A DNA stretch of 64,000 bases, taken from Aporrectodea caliginosa (taxonomy: Eukaryota > Annelida > Clitellata > Crassiclitellata > Lumbricidae). The notes beneath the pieces were generated by a model. It was not told the DNA's origin. It was given only the letters and a program-made list of their open reading frames with translations, and did not search any database. The position numbers and the translations under genes are program-made. Location: contig JACEVL010000774.1 in assembly GCA_020284085.1 (NCBI GenBank), positions 680,888 to 744,887 on the forward strand. The letters are read 5' to 3'. Shown one piece after another: positions 21,601-33,152 of this stretch (the stretch's first letter is position 1; each line of letters opens with the position of its first letter).

Positions 21601-24600
21601 GCTGTCGTTCTTTCTCTTTCTTTAGTCCATTCTCTCTGTCTTTGGCTTCCGCTGTCGTTTCTTTCTCTTTCTTTCGTCCATTCTCTCTGTCTTTGGTTTC
21701 CGCTGTCGTTCTTTTCTCTTTCTTTAGTCCATTCTCTCTGTCTTTGGCTTCCGCTGTCGTTCTTTCTCTTTCTTTCGTCAGTCCATTCTCTCTGTCTTTG
21801 GCTTCCGCTGTCGTTCTTTCTCTTTCTTTCGTCCATTCTCTCTGTCTTTGGTTTCCGCTGTCGTTCTTTCTCTTTCTTTCGTCCATTCTCTCTGTCTTTG
21901 GTTTCCGCTGTCGTTCTTTCTCTTTCTTTCGTCCATTCTCTCTGTCTTTGGTTTCCGCTGTCGTTCTTTCTCTTTCTTTCGTCATTCATTCTCTCTGTCT
22001 TTGGTTTCCGCTGTCGTTCTTTCTGTTCGTTCTTTCTCTTTCTTTAGTCCATTCTCTCTGTCTTTGGTTTCCGCTGTCGTTCTTTCTCTCTTTCTGTTTT
22101 CTTTCGTCAATTCTTTCTGTCTTTGGTTTCCGCTGTCGTTCTTTCGTTCTTTTCTTTTCTTTCGTCCATTCTCTCTGTCTTTGGTTTCCGCTGTCGTTCT
22201 TTCTCTTTCTTTAGTCCATTCTCTCTGTCTTTGGCTTCCACTGTCGTTCTTTCTCGTTCTTTCGTCAATTCTCTCTGTCTTTGATTTCCGCTGTCGTTCT
22301 TTCTCTTTCTTTCGTCCATTCTCTCTGTCTTTGGTTTCCGCTGTCGTTCTTTCTCTTTCTTTAGTCCATTCTCTCTGTCTTTGGCTTCCGCTGTCGTTCT
22401 TTCGTTCTTTCGTCAAGTCGTTCTCTCTGTCTTTGGTTTCTCTGTCGTTCTTTCTCTTTCTTTCGTCCGCTCTCTGTCTTTCTTTCCGCTGTCGTTCTTC
22501 TCTTTCTCGTCCATTCTCTCTGTCTTTGGCTTCCGCTGTCGTTCTTTCTCTTTCTTTAGTCCATTCTCTCTGTCTTTGGCTTTCACTAACTGTCGTTCCT
22601 CCACGTTCTTTCGTCAATTCTCCCTGTCTTTTGATTTCCGCTGTCCTTTTCTCTCTCTGTTTCGTCCATTCTCTCTGTCTTTGGTTTCCTCTGTTGTTCT
22701 TTCTCTTTCTTTAGTCCATTCTCTCTGTCTTTGGCTTCCACTGTCGTTCCTCCTCGTTCTTTCGTCAATTCTCCCTGTCTTTGGTTTCCGCTGTCGTTCT
22801 TTCTCTCTGTTTCGTCCATTCTCTCTGTCTTTGGCTTCCGCTGTCGTTCTTTGTCTTTCTTTAGTCCATTCTCTCTGTCTTTGGTTTCCGCTGTCGTTCT
22901 TTCTCTTTCTTTCGTCAATTCTCTCTGTCTTTGGTTTCCGCTGTCGTTCTTTCTCTTTCTTTCGTCCATTCTCTCTGTCTTTGGTTTCCGCTGTCGTTCT
23001 TTCTCTTTCTTTAGTCCATTCTCTCTGTCTTTGGTTTCCGCTGTCGTTCTTTCTCTTTGTTTAGTCCATTCTCTCTGTCTTTGGCTTCCGCTGTCGTTCT
23101 TCTCTTTCTTTCGTCCATTCTCTCTGTCTTTTGGTTTCCGCTGTCGTTCTTTCTCTTTCTTTCGTCCATTCTTCTGTCTCTTTTTCTTTGTTCTTTCTCT
23201 CTGTCTTTGTCCATTCTCTCTGTCTTTGGTTTCGCTGTCGTTCTTTCTCTTTCTTTAGTCCATTCTCTCTGTCTTTGGCTGTCACTTCGTTCCTTCTCTT
23301 TCTTTCGTCAATTCTCTCTGTCTTTGGTTTCCGCTGTCGTTCTTTCTCTTTCTTTCGTCCATTCTCTCTGTCTTTGGTTTCCGCTGTCGTTCTTTCTCTT
23401 TCTTTAGTCCATTCTCTCTGTCTTTGGCTTCCGCTGTCGTTCCTCCTCGTTCTTTCGTCAATTCTCTCTGTCTTTTGTTTTCCGCTGTCGTTCTTTCTCT
23501 TTCTTCTCGTCCATTCTCTCTGTCTTTGGCTTCCTCTGTCGTTCTTTCTCTTTCTTTAGTCCATTCTCTCTGTCTTTGGCTTCCGCTGTCGTTCTTTCTC
23601 TTTTGTTTCGTCCATTCTCTGTCTTTGGTTTCCGCTGTCGTTCTTTCTCTTCTTTAGTAGTCCATTCTCTCTGTCTTTGGCTTCCGCTGTCGTTCTTTCT
23701 CTTTCTTTCGTCAATTCTCTCTGTCTTTGGTTTCCGCTGTCGTTCTTTCTCTTTCTTTCGTCCATTCTCTCTGTCTTTGGTTTCCGCTGTCGTTCTTTCT
23801 CTTTCTTTAGTCCATTCTCTCTGTCTTTGGCTTCCACTGTCGTTCTTTCTCGTTCTTTCGTCAATTCTCTCTGTCTTTTTTGTCAGTTTGGTTTCCGCTG
23901 TCGTTCTTTCTCTTTCTTTCGTCCATTCTCTCTGTCTTTGGTTTCCGCTGTCGTTCTTCTCTTTCTTTAGTCCATTCTCTCTGTCTTTGGTTTCCGCTGT
24001 CGTTCTTTCTCTTTCTTTCGTCCATTCTCTCTGTCTTTGGTTTCCGCTGTCGTTCTTTCTCTTTCTTTAGTCCATTCTCTCTGTCTTTGGCTTCCACTGT
24101 CGTTCTTTCTCTTTCTTTCGTCAATTCTCTCTGTCTTTGGTTCTGTCGTTCTTTCTCTTTCTTTCGTCCATTCTCTCTGTCTTTGGCTTCCGCTGTCGTT
24201 CTTTTCCTTTCTTTCGTCCATTCTCTCTGTCTTTGGTTTCCGCTGTCGTTCTTTCTCTTGTCTTTCGTCCATTTAGTCCATTCTCTCTGTCTTTGGTTTC
24301 CGCTGTCGTTTGTCTTTCTTTCGTCCATTCTCTCTGTCTTTGGTTTCCGCTGTCGTTCTTTCTCTTTCTTTCGTCCATTCTCTCTGTCTTTGGTTTCCGC
24401 TGTCGTTCTTTCTTTTCTTTCGTCCATTCTCTCTGTCTTTGGTTTCCGCTGTCGTTCTTTCTCTTTCTTTAGTCCATTCTCTCTGTCTTTGGCTTCCACT
24501 GTCGTTCTTTCCTCTTTCTTTCGTCAATTCTCTCTGTCTTTGGTTTCCGCTGTCGTTCTTTCTCTTTGTTTCGTCCATTCTCTCTGTCTTTGGCTTCCGC

Positions 24601-27600
24601 TGTTGTTCTTTCTCTTTCTTTAGTCCATTCTCTCTGTCTTTTTGGCTTCCGCTGTCGTTCTTTGTCTTTCTTTCGTCAATTCTCTCTGTCTTTGTTTTCC
24701 GCTGTCGTTGTCGTTCTTCTTTCTTTCGTCCATTCTCTCTGTCTTTGGTTTCCGCTGTCGTTCTTTCTCTTTCTTTTTCGTCCATTCTCTCTGTCTTTGG
24801 TTTCCGCTGTCGTTCTTTCTCTTTCTTTAGTCCATTCTCTCTGTCTTTGGCTTCCGCTGTCGTTCTTTCTCTTTCTTTCGTCCATTCTCTCTGTCTTTGG
24901 CTTCCGCTGTCGTTCTTTCTCTTTCTTTCGTCAATTCTCTCTGTCTTTGGATTTCCGCTGTCGTTCTTTCTCTTTCTTTCGTCCATTCTCTCTGTCTTTG
25001 GCTTCCGCTGTCGTTCTTTCTCTTTCTTTAGTCATTCTCTCTGTCTTTGGCTTTCTGTCGTTCATTCTTTCGTCAATTCTCTCTGTCTTTGATTTCCGCT
25101 GTCGTTCTTTCTCTTTCTTTAGTCCATTCTCTCTGTCTTTGGCTTTGTTCTGTCGTTCTTTAGTCGTTCTTTCGTCCATTCTCGTTCTGTCTTTGATTTC
25201 CGCTGTCGCTTCTTTCTCTTTGTTTCGTCCATTCTCTCTGTCTTTGGTTTCCGCTGTCGTTCTTTTCTCTTTCTTTTCGTCATTCTCTCTGTCTTTGGCT
25301 TCCACTGTCGTTCTTTCTCGTTCTTTCGTCAATTCTCTCTGTCTTTGTTTCCGCTGTCCTTCTTTCTCTTTCTTTCGTCCATTCTCTCTGTCTTTGGCTT
25401 CCGCTGTGTTCTTTCTTTTCTTCTTGTCTTTCTTTAGTCCATTCTCTCTGTCTTTGGTTTCCGCTGTCGTTCTTTCTCTTTCTTTCGTCCATTCTCTCTG
25501 TCTTTGTTTTCCGCTGTCGTTCTTTCTCTTTCTTTTCGTCCATTCTCTCTGTCTTTGGTTTCCGCTGTCGTTCTTTCTCTTTCTTTCGTCCATTCTCTCT
25601 GTCTTTTTGCTTTCCGCTGTCGTTCTTTCTCTTTCTTTTCGTCCATTCTCTCTGTCTTTGGTTTCCGCTGTCGTTCTTTCTCTTTCTTTCGTCAATTCTC
25701 TCTGTCTTTGGTTTCCGCTGTCGTGTTCTTCTCTTTCTTTCGTCCATTCTCTCTGTCTTTGTTTCCGCTGTCGTTCTTTCTCTTTCTTTCGTCCATTCTC
25801 TCTGTCTTTGGTTTCCGCTGTCGTTCTTTCTCTTTCTTTAGTCCATTCTCTCTGTCTTTGGCTTCCGCTGTCGTTCTTTCTCTTTCTTTCGTCCATTCTC
25901 TCTGTCTTTGGTTTCCGCTGTCGTTCTTTCGTTTTGTCTTTCTCTCATTCTCTCTGTCTTTGGTTTCTCTGTTCTTTCTTTCTCTTTCTTTCGTCCATTC
26001 TCTCTGTCTTTTTCTTCGCTGTCGTTCTTTCTCTTTCTTTAGTCCATTCTCTCTGTCTTTGGTTTCCGCTGTCGTTCCTCCTCTTTCTTTCGTCCATTCT
26101 CTCTCTGTCTTTGGTTTCCGCTGTCGTTCTTTCTCTTTCTTTCGTCCATTCTCTCTGTCTTTGGCTTCCGCTGTCGTTCTTTCTCTTTCTTTCGTCCATT
26201 CTCTCTGTCTTTGGTTTCCGCTGTCGTTCTTTCTCTTTCTTTCGTCCATTCTCTCTGTCTTTGGTTTCCGCTGTTTTTCTTTCTGTCGTTCTTTCTCTTT
26301 TTCTTTCGTCGTTCATTCTCTCTGTCTTTGGTTTCCGCTGTCGTTCTTTCTCTTTCTTTCGTCCATTCTCTCTGTCTTTGGCTTCCGCTGTCGTTCTTTC
26401 TCTTTCTTTCGTCAATTCTCTCTGTCTTTGGCTTCCTCGCTGTCGTTCTTTCTCTTTCTTTCGTCCATTTGTCTCTGTCTTTGGCTTTCTCTGTCGTTCT
26501 TTCTCTTTCTTTCGTCCATTCTCTCTGTCTTTGGCTTCCGCTGTCGTTCTTTCTCTTTCTTTCGTCCATTCTCTCTGTCTTTGGTTTCCGCTGTCGTTCT
26601 TTCTCTTTCTTTCGTCCATTCTCTCTGTCTTTGGTTTCCGCTGTCGTTCTTTCTCTTTCTTTCGTCCATTCTCTCTGTCTTTGGTTTCCGCTGTCGTTCT
26701 TTCTCTTTCTTTCGTCCATTCTCTCTTTGTCGCTGTTTGTCTTTCTTTTTCCGCTGTCGTTTTTCCTCTTTCTTTCGTCAATTCTCTCTGTCTTTGATTT
26801 CCGCTGTCCTTCTTTCTTTCTTTCGTCCATTCTCTCTGTCTTTGGTTTCCGCTGTCGTTCTTTCTCTTTTTCTTTAGTCCATTCTCTCTGTCTTTGGCTT
26901 CCGCTGTCGTTCTTTTCTTCTTTCGTCAATTCTCTCTGTCTTTGGTTTCCGCTGTCGTTCTTTCTCTTTCTTTCGTCCATTCTCTCTGTCTTTTGGTTTT
27001 TCTGTTGTTCTTTCTCAATTCTCTCTTCTCGTCCATTTTCTCTGTCTTTGGCTTCTTCTGTCGTTTCCTTTTTGTTTTCTTTCGTCCATTCTCTCTGTCT
27101 TTGTTTTCCGCTGTCCTTTTTCTTTCTCTTTCTTTCGTCCATTCTCTCTGTCTTTGGTTTCCGCTGTCGTTCTTCTCTTTGTTTTTCATTCTCTGTCTTT
27201 CTTTCCGTGTCATTCTCTCTCTGTCTTTGTCTTCCACTGTCTTTGTTCTTGTTCTTTCTTTCGTCAATTCTCTCTGTCTTTGGTTTCCGCTGTCGTTCTT
27301 TCTCTTTCTCTCGTCCATTCTCTCTGTCTTTGGTTTCCGCTGTCGTTCTTTCTCTTTCTTTAGTCCATTCTCTCTGTCTTTGGCTTCCACTGTCGTTCCT
27401 CCTCGTTCTTTCGTCAATTCTCCCTGTCTTTGGTTTCCGCTGTCCTTCTTTCTCTTTGTTTCGTCCATTCTCTCTGTCTTTGGTTTCCGCTGTCGTTCTT
27501 TCTCTTTCTTTAGTCCATTCTCTCTGTCTTTGGCTTCCGCTGTCGTTCTTTCTCGTTCTTTCGTCAATTCTCTCTGTCTTTGGTTTCCGCTGTCGTTCTT

Positions 27601-30275
27601 TTCTCTTTGTTTCGTCCATTCTCTCTGTCTTTGGCTTCCGCTGTCGTTCTTTCTCTTTCTTTCGTCCATTCTCTCTGTCTTTGGTTTCCGCTGTCGTTCT
27701 TTCTCTTCTTTCGTCAATTCTCTCTGTCTTTGGTTTCCGCTGTCGTTCTTTCTCTTCTTTCGTCCATTCTCTCTGTCTTTGGCTTCCGCTGTCGTTCTTT
27801 CTCTTTCTTTCGTCCATTCTCTCTGTCTTTGGTTTTCGCTGTCGTTCTTTCTCTTTCTTTAGTCCATTCTCTCTGTCTTTGGCTTCCGCTGTCGTTCCTT
27901 CTCGTTCTTTCGTCAATCAATTCTCCTGTCTTTTGTTTCCGCTGTCGTTCTTTCTCTTTTCTTTCGTCCATTCTCTCTGTCTTTGGTTTCCGCTGTCGTT
28001 CTTTCTCTTTCTTTAGTCCATTCTCTCTGTCTTTGGCTTCCACTGTCGTTCCTTCGTTCTTTTCAATTTCTGTCAATTGTCCTTCTCTGTCTTTCGTCCA
28101 TTTTCAGTCATTGGTCTGTTCTTTCTCTTTCTTTAGTCCATTCTCTCTGTCTTTCTTCCACTGTCGTTCTTTCGTTCTTTCGTCAATTCTCTCTGTCTTT
28201 GGTTTCCGCTGTCGTTCTTTCTCTTTGTTTCGTCCATTCTCTCTGTCTTTGGTTTCCGCTGTCGTTCTTTCTCTTTCTTTAGTCCATTCTCTCTGTCTTT
28301 GGCTTCCACTGTCGTTCCTCCTCGTTCTTTCGTCAATTCTCTCTGTCTTTGATTTCCGCTGTCGTTCTTTCTTTCTTCGTTTCTTTTGGTTTCCACTTCT
28401 CTCTGTCTTTGTCCATTCTCGATTTCCATCTTTCTCTCTCTGTCTTTGGTTTCCGCTGTTGTTCTTTGTCTTTCTTTAGTCCATTCTCTCTGTCTTTGGC
28501 TTCCACTGTCGTTCCTCCACGTTCTTTCGTCAATTCTCCCTGTCTTTGATTTCCGCTGTCCTTCTTTCTCTCTGTCTCGTCCATTCTCTCAGTCTTTGGC
28601 TTCCTCTGTTGTTCTTTGTCTTTCTTTAGTCCATTCTCTCTGTCTTTGGCTTCCACTGTCGTTCCTCCACGTTCTTTCGTCAATTCTCCCTGTCTTTGGT
28701 TTCCGCTGTCGTTCTTTCTCTCTGTTTCGTCCATTCTCTCAGTCTTTGGCTTCCGCTGTCGTTCTTTCTCTTTCTTTAGTCCATTCTCTCTGTCTTTGGC
28801 TTTCCGCTGTCGTTCTTTCTCGTTCTTTCGTCAATTCTCTCTGTCTTTGGTTTCCGCTGTCGTTTCTTTCTCTCTGTTTCGTCCATTCTCTCAGTCTTTG
28901 GCTTCCACTGTCGTTCTTTCTCTTTCTTTCGTCCATTCTCTCTGTCTTTGGCTTCCACTGTCTTTCTGTCGTTCTTTCGTCAATTCTCTCTGTCTTTGTT
29001 TCCGCTGTATTTCTTTCTCTCTTTCGTCCATTCTCTTTTGGTTTCCGCTGTCGTTCTTTTCTCTTTCTTTAGTCCATTCTCTCTGTCTTTGGTTTCCGCT
29101 GTCGTTCTTTCTCTTTCTTTCGTCCATTCTCTCTGTCTTTGGTTTCCGCTGTCGTTCTTTCTCTTTCTTTCGTCCATTCTCTCTGTCTTTGGTTTCCGCT
29201 GTCGTTCTTTCTCTTTCTTTAGTCCATTCTCTCTGTCTTTGGCTTCCGCTGTCGTTCTTTCTCTTTGTTTCGTCCATTCTCTCTGTCTTTGGTTTCCGCT
29301 GTCGTTCTTTCTCTTTCTTTCGTCCATTCTCTCTGTCTTTGGCTTCCGCTGTCGTTCTTTCTCGTTGTTTCGTCCATTCTCTCTGTCTTTGGTTTCCGCT
29401 GTCGTTCTTTCTCTTTCTTTCGTCCATTCTCTCTGTCTTTGGTTTCCGCTGTCGTTCTTTCTCTTTCTTTCGTCCATTCTCTCTGTCTTTGGTTTCCGCT
29501 GTCGTTCTTTCTCTTTCTTTCGTCAATTCTCTCTGTCTTTGGTTTCCGCTGTCGTTCTTTCTCTTTCTTTCGTCAATTCTCTCTGTCTTTTCTTTCCGCT
29601 GTTCGTTCTTTGTCTTTCTTTCGTCCATTCTCTCTGTCTTTGGTTTCCGCTGTCGTTCTTTCTCTTTCTTTCGTCCATTCTCTCTGTCTTTGGTTTCCGC
29701 TGTCGTTCTTTCTTTCTTTCGTCCAATTCTCTCTGTCTTTGGCTTTCCACTGTCGTTCCTCTCTTTCTTTCGTTCTCTCTGTCTTTGATTTCCGCTGTCG
29801 TTCTTTCTCTTTCTTTCGTCCATTCTCTCTGTCTTTGGCTTCCGCTGTCGTTCTTTCTCTTTCTTTCGTCCATTCTCTCTGTCTTTGGCTTCTGCTCTGT
29901 CGTTCCTCCTCGTTCTTTCGTCAATTCTCTCTGTAAGTTTCCGCTGTCCTTGGTCTCTCTTTCTCTCGTCCATTCTCTCTGTCTTTGGTTTCGCTGTTTC
30001 TTTCTTCTTTCTTTAGTCCATTCTCTCTGTCTTTGGTTTCCGCTGTCGTTCTTTCACGTTCTTTCGTCAATTCTCTCTGTCTTTGGTTTCCGCTGTCGTT
30101 CTTTCTCTTTCTTTCGTCCATTCTCTCTGTCTTTGGCTTTCGCTGTCGTTCTTTCTCTTTCTTTAGTCCATTCTCTCTGTCTTTGGCTTCCGCTGTCGTT
30201 CTTTCTCTCTTTCTTTCGTCAATTCTCTCTGTCTTTGGTTTCCGCTGAGTTCTTTCTCTTTCTTTAGTCCATTCT
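18655..30275. repeat. 11.6-kb minisatellite, 50-bp unit
   Basis: About 230 head-to-tail copies of a 50-bp pyrimidine-rich unit (parts: TTTGGTTTCCGCTGTCGTTC, TTTCTCTTTCTTTCG, TCCATTCTCTCTGTC). Three unit types recur: a (AGTCCATT, GGCTTCC[A/G]CTG, often CCTCCTCG), b (CGTCAATT, G[G/A]TTTCCGCTG, CTTTGTTT) and c (CGTCCATT, GGTTTCCGCTG). In places they run a-b-c as a 150-bp higher-order unit (19970-20270, 22213-22410, 27362-27660). At 20600-21250 and 26100-26700 near-uniform c-like units dominate. The unit contains no stop codon, so very long Phe/Ser/Leu (+) and Lys/Arg/Glu (-) open stretches appear; frames change at every indel. Confidence 0.97.
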
Positions 30276-30281
30276 CTCAAA

Positions 30282-30400
30282 TGTTCTCGTACAAACTGTA
30301 TTTTGTTCGGAACTTCGAACAGTATTGCGCTATAAAATTGTCTTACGTTTCGGAGCCTTTAGCTGGGTCACGGAAGGACGACTCAAAATTATATATAAGA
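30282..30400 (-). mobile_element. Truncated Helitron fragment
   Basis: On the minus strand GCTAAAGGCTCCGAAACG matches the conserved 5' region of the Helitrons at 33729-34491 and 56223-57367. The copy stops abruptly at the minisatellite edge. Confidence 0.55.
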
Positions 30401-30532
30401 TTGCGCCAACACATTTTTATATCTAATTTCAATAAAAAATTTGATTTACTTGCTTTATTTTTCCGGAATTTGCCGCACCTTGAAAACTGCCGCTCTAGGC
30501 CGCTCCTATAATTATCGCCTATACCTAAATCC

Positions 30533-30890
30533 GGTGTCACAAAATAGAGTATCCCCATACACGAGTATCCCCTTAGCGAAATGGAGTATTCGGTTTAATT
30601 TGCATTTTTGGCGGTTTATAAGTGTATTCAGTCGTACTGTTTGGATTTATTGGACACATAAAATATTTTAAGTTGCGTATCTGTAGTTTATACGTCGACC
30701 TGAAATCAATTTACTTCGTTTTGGGTGATTTTGACTGGATTTTCGTCGAGGCTATCGTGATGCGTATGACGATGGGGGATAGAATGGTTTATCCCACCGG
30801 ATACTCTAAACCGGTTTATTCCATCCGGGGGATAAATTCATTCATCCCCCGGATAGTCATAGGACGGATACTCTATTTCGTGATACCGGA
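30533..30890. mobile_element. Inverted-repeat element, ATAGAGTATCC ends
   Basis: Ends are CACAAAATAGAGTATCC on the left and, read inward from the right, CACGAAATAGAGTATCC. Inside lie further GAGTATCCCC and GGGGGATAA motifs in both orientations, including ATCCGGGGGATAAATTC opposed to ATTCATCCCCCGGAT. No clean target duplication; non-coding. Confidence 0.55.
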
Positions 30891-31019
30891 ACTGGACAGA
30901 ATGAGAAAAAGACAGACAGAGAGAAAGAAAGGTAAGAAGATGACATCATAATCAGAACAGCAGCAAATTCTAATTTGGATCTATGTAAGGCATCGTGCTA
31001 ATAATTGTGGCCTGCCTCC

Positions 31020-31099
31020 TGCGGTGTGCCGGAGGAGGAGGAGGAGGAGGGAGGAGGAGGAGGAGGAGGAGGAGGAGGAGGAAGAGGAGGAGGACGCAC
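31020..31099. repeat. GGA/GAG triplet tract
   Basis: About 75 bp of GGA/GAG triplets (poly-Ser when read on the minus strand). It begins immediately beyond the possible splice donor of the exon candidate at 31100-31507. Confidence 0.9.
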
Positions 31100-31507
31100 C
31101 TGCTCCTGCAGTCGGGGGATCGTTGCAATCGACTGCATCATTCTCTGATCGCTGCTGCTTCGGTCGGTCGGTCGGTCGGTGGTTGCCTTCTTCTATTGTA
31201 AGGAGAGTCGTGGGTGCATCAGCCGCCGCCGGAGGTAGATCTTCGTCCTCTCTTGAAAACGTGTCGTCGTTGATGGCAGGCACCAAGGGGCGCTGCACTG
31301 TCTTCCATCCTTTGCCTTCTAATTCCGTCCTTCCCAGTTGTATCGTCCTTCGGACGTTCTCAACAACGAGACACTGTTGGGCTAAATCTGAACGAAATAC
31401 TCTCTGGGGACGTCCGTAGGACCATCGTTGCTGCATGCTCAGGCATAATTTACGAGCTTCGGACACAGTCTCACTCTCGACCACAGTGTATACGTCTAGA
31501 TGAGGTG
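31100..31507 (-). CDS. Candidate coding exon, protein not recognised
   Basis: A 136-codon open segment on the minus strand between an acceptor (CTGTTCTTATAAG) and a consensus donor (GAGCAG/GTGCGT). Both splice sites are phase 1, so the exon is symmetric. The peptide has mixed, protein-like composition: VYTVVESETVSEARKLCLSM, then RWSYGRPQRVFRSDLAQQCL, a basic/amphipathic middle, and an acidic Pro/Ala/Thr/Asp-rich end. An internal Met lies at 31484. No known domain recognised. It could be a host exon or a fragment of an unrecognised transposon protein; neighbouring exons were not found. Confidence 0.35.
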
Positions 31508-31689
31508 CTTATAAGAACAGATGCGGAATGCGCAGATCTTTCACACGAGCGTCGACGGTTTGAATTCCACTGAGTGCTCTAAAAGAAAAACTGCAAGTAA
31601 TAATGATCTTATAGATCAGATCAGAAGAAGTAGTAGTCATGAGATGAGTCCAACATGCATGGTTCAAAAGAATCTCAGTCTATGCTGAA

Positions 31690-32062
31690 AATATGACATG
31701 TTCCCCATGTTGCTCATGATGGAGAAATATGACATGTTCCTATGTTTCTCATGATCGAGAAATATGACATGTTCCTTATAAAACATACCAACATGACTCT
31801 GCCCCTTGTTTATGATCCAGAAATACGACAAGTTCCCCATAAAACACACCGACATGACTCTGCCACTTGCTCATGATTGAGAAATATGACATGTTCCCAT
31901 GTTGCTCATGATCGAGAAATATGACATGTTCCCCATAAAACATACCGACATGACTCCGCCCCTTGATCAGATCTAGAAATACACCCACTGGTCTCCCAGC
32001 TGACCAGAAAAACCTTTAGAATTAGGATGATTTATAAAATATAACTACCTAACTCTGCGGAT
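31690..32062 (-). repeat. Inverted copy of the 12851-13224 repeat
   Basis: Minus-strand sequence nearly identical to the first 372 bp of the array at 12851, including a 70-codon frame with the same translation. Identity starts at ATCCGCAGAG and stops within a repeat unit (ATATTTT). Confidence 0.92.
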
Positions 32063-32234
32063 CGTTTAGCTGATTTACATGTAGACCTGTGTATCTTATG
32101 TGTCTGCAGCATGCGTATTATAATTGTTTGTGTGACATGCATATATATATATATGCTATATTCATCGGTATATTTCTTATTAGTCCGTGTATCTTTGTTG
32201 TCTATATTGTGATGCCACGTATATTGTAAAAAGT

Positions 32235-33143
32235 GGTGACCCGTCATAACGGCCCAGGACAAATCAGCCCCGACAAAACGGCCCCGACAAATGGGCCCCG
32301 ACAAAACGGCCCCGACAAAACGACCCCCGTCAAAATGGCCTCGACAAAACAGCCCCGTCAAATCGGCCCTCGTCAAATCGGCCCCGTCATATCGGCCCCC
32401 GTCATATCGGCCCCCGTCATATCGGCCCCAGTAATATCGGCCCCCGTCATATCGGCCCCAGTCATATCGGCCCCAGTCAAATCGGCCTCATACAAAAAAT
32501 CCAATGTTCCAAGTACTTTTAAGGTTACGTTGACAAACTATGTTGAAATGAGGCCTCAAGCGACGGTTCAGCTGGACAATGGACTGCGGGGACCATCGTC
32601 TAATGCTAACTGGTTGGCGCATTTAATTATGTAAATGCTTTCAATGACAACTATCATAAATCCAACTTCTATTTACGCAACGAATTATTTTTCATAAATC
32701 CAACTTCCATTTTAACGCCAAAATTATTTTCAGCAATCCAACTTCCATTTTAAACTGGCCACATAAAATAATTTGGCAACGTAAACTACGGTTTTACCAA
32801 TCCGAGTTCTATTTACGCAAAGAATTCTTTTCATCAATCCAACTTAAAAGTACTTGGGATATGGGATATTTTGTGAGGGCCGATGTGACTGGGGCCGATA
32901 TGACTGGGGCCGATTTGACGGGGCCGATTTAACGGGGGCCGATTTGACTGGGGCCGATTTGACGGGGCCGATATGACGAGGGTCGATATGACGGGGGCCG
33001 TTATGACGGGGCCGAAATGACGGGGCTGTTTTGTCGAGGCCATTTTGACGAGGGCCGTTTTGTCGGGGCCGTTTTGTCGGGGCCAATTTGTGGGGGCCGT
33101 TTTGTCGGGGCCGATTTGTCCTGGGCCGTTCTGACGGAGTACC
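32235..33143. mobile_element. Foldback-like element, CGGCCCCGACAAAA arms
   Basis: A 909-bp element flanked by GTAAAAAGT (32226-32234 and 33144-33152). The left arm, 32235-32490, comprises about sixteen 14-16 bp units that change from CGGCCCCGACAAAA (outer) to ATCGGCCCCCGTCAT (inner). The right arm, 32876-33143, has the same series inverted, with the same outer-to-inner order. The outer boundary CGGCCCAGGACAAATC is shared by both arms. The roughly 385-bp core is AT-rich and contains several copies of AATCCAACTTCCATTTTAA. No coding capacity. Confidence 0.85.
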
Positions 33144-33152
33144 GTAAAAAGT

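Noticed and set aside
19963..22047. A 694-codon open stretch (+) rich in Ser, Phe and Leu, resembling a membrane protein
   Set aside because: It is the 50-bp minisatellite read through; the unit has no stop codon and frames shift at indels. No start context or domain.
26039..27916. A 625-codon Lys/Arg/Glu-rich open stretch (-), resembling a coiled-coil protein
   Set aside because: Complementary strand of the same 50-bp array. Unit length is not a multiple of three and variants change stops, so no selection for a protein is visible.
30995..31419. Plus-strand Arg/Glu-rich open stretches over the GGA tract
   Set aside because: Explained by the GGA triplet run. The opposite strand has the more protein-like composition and better splice sites.
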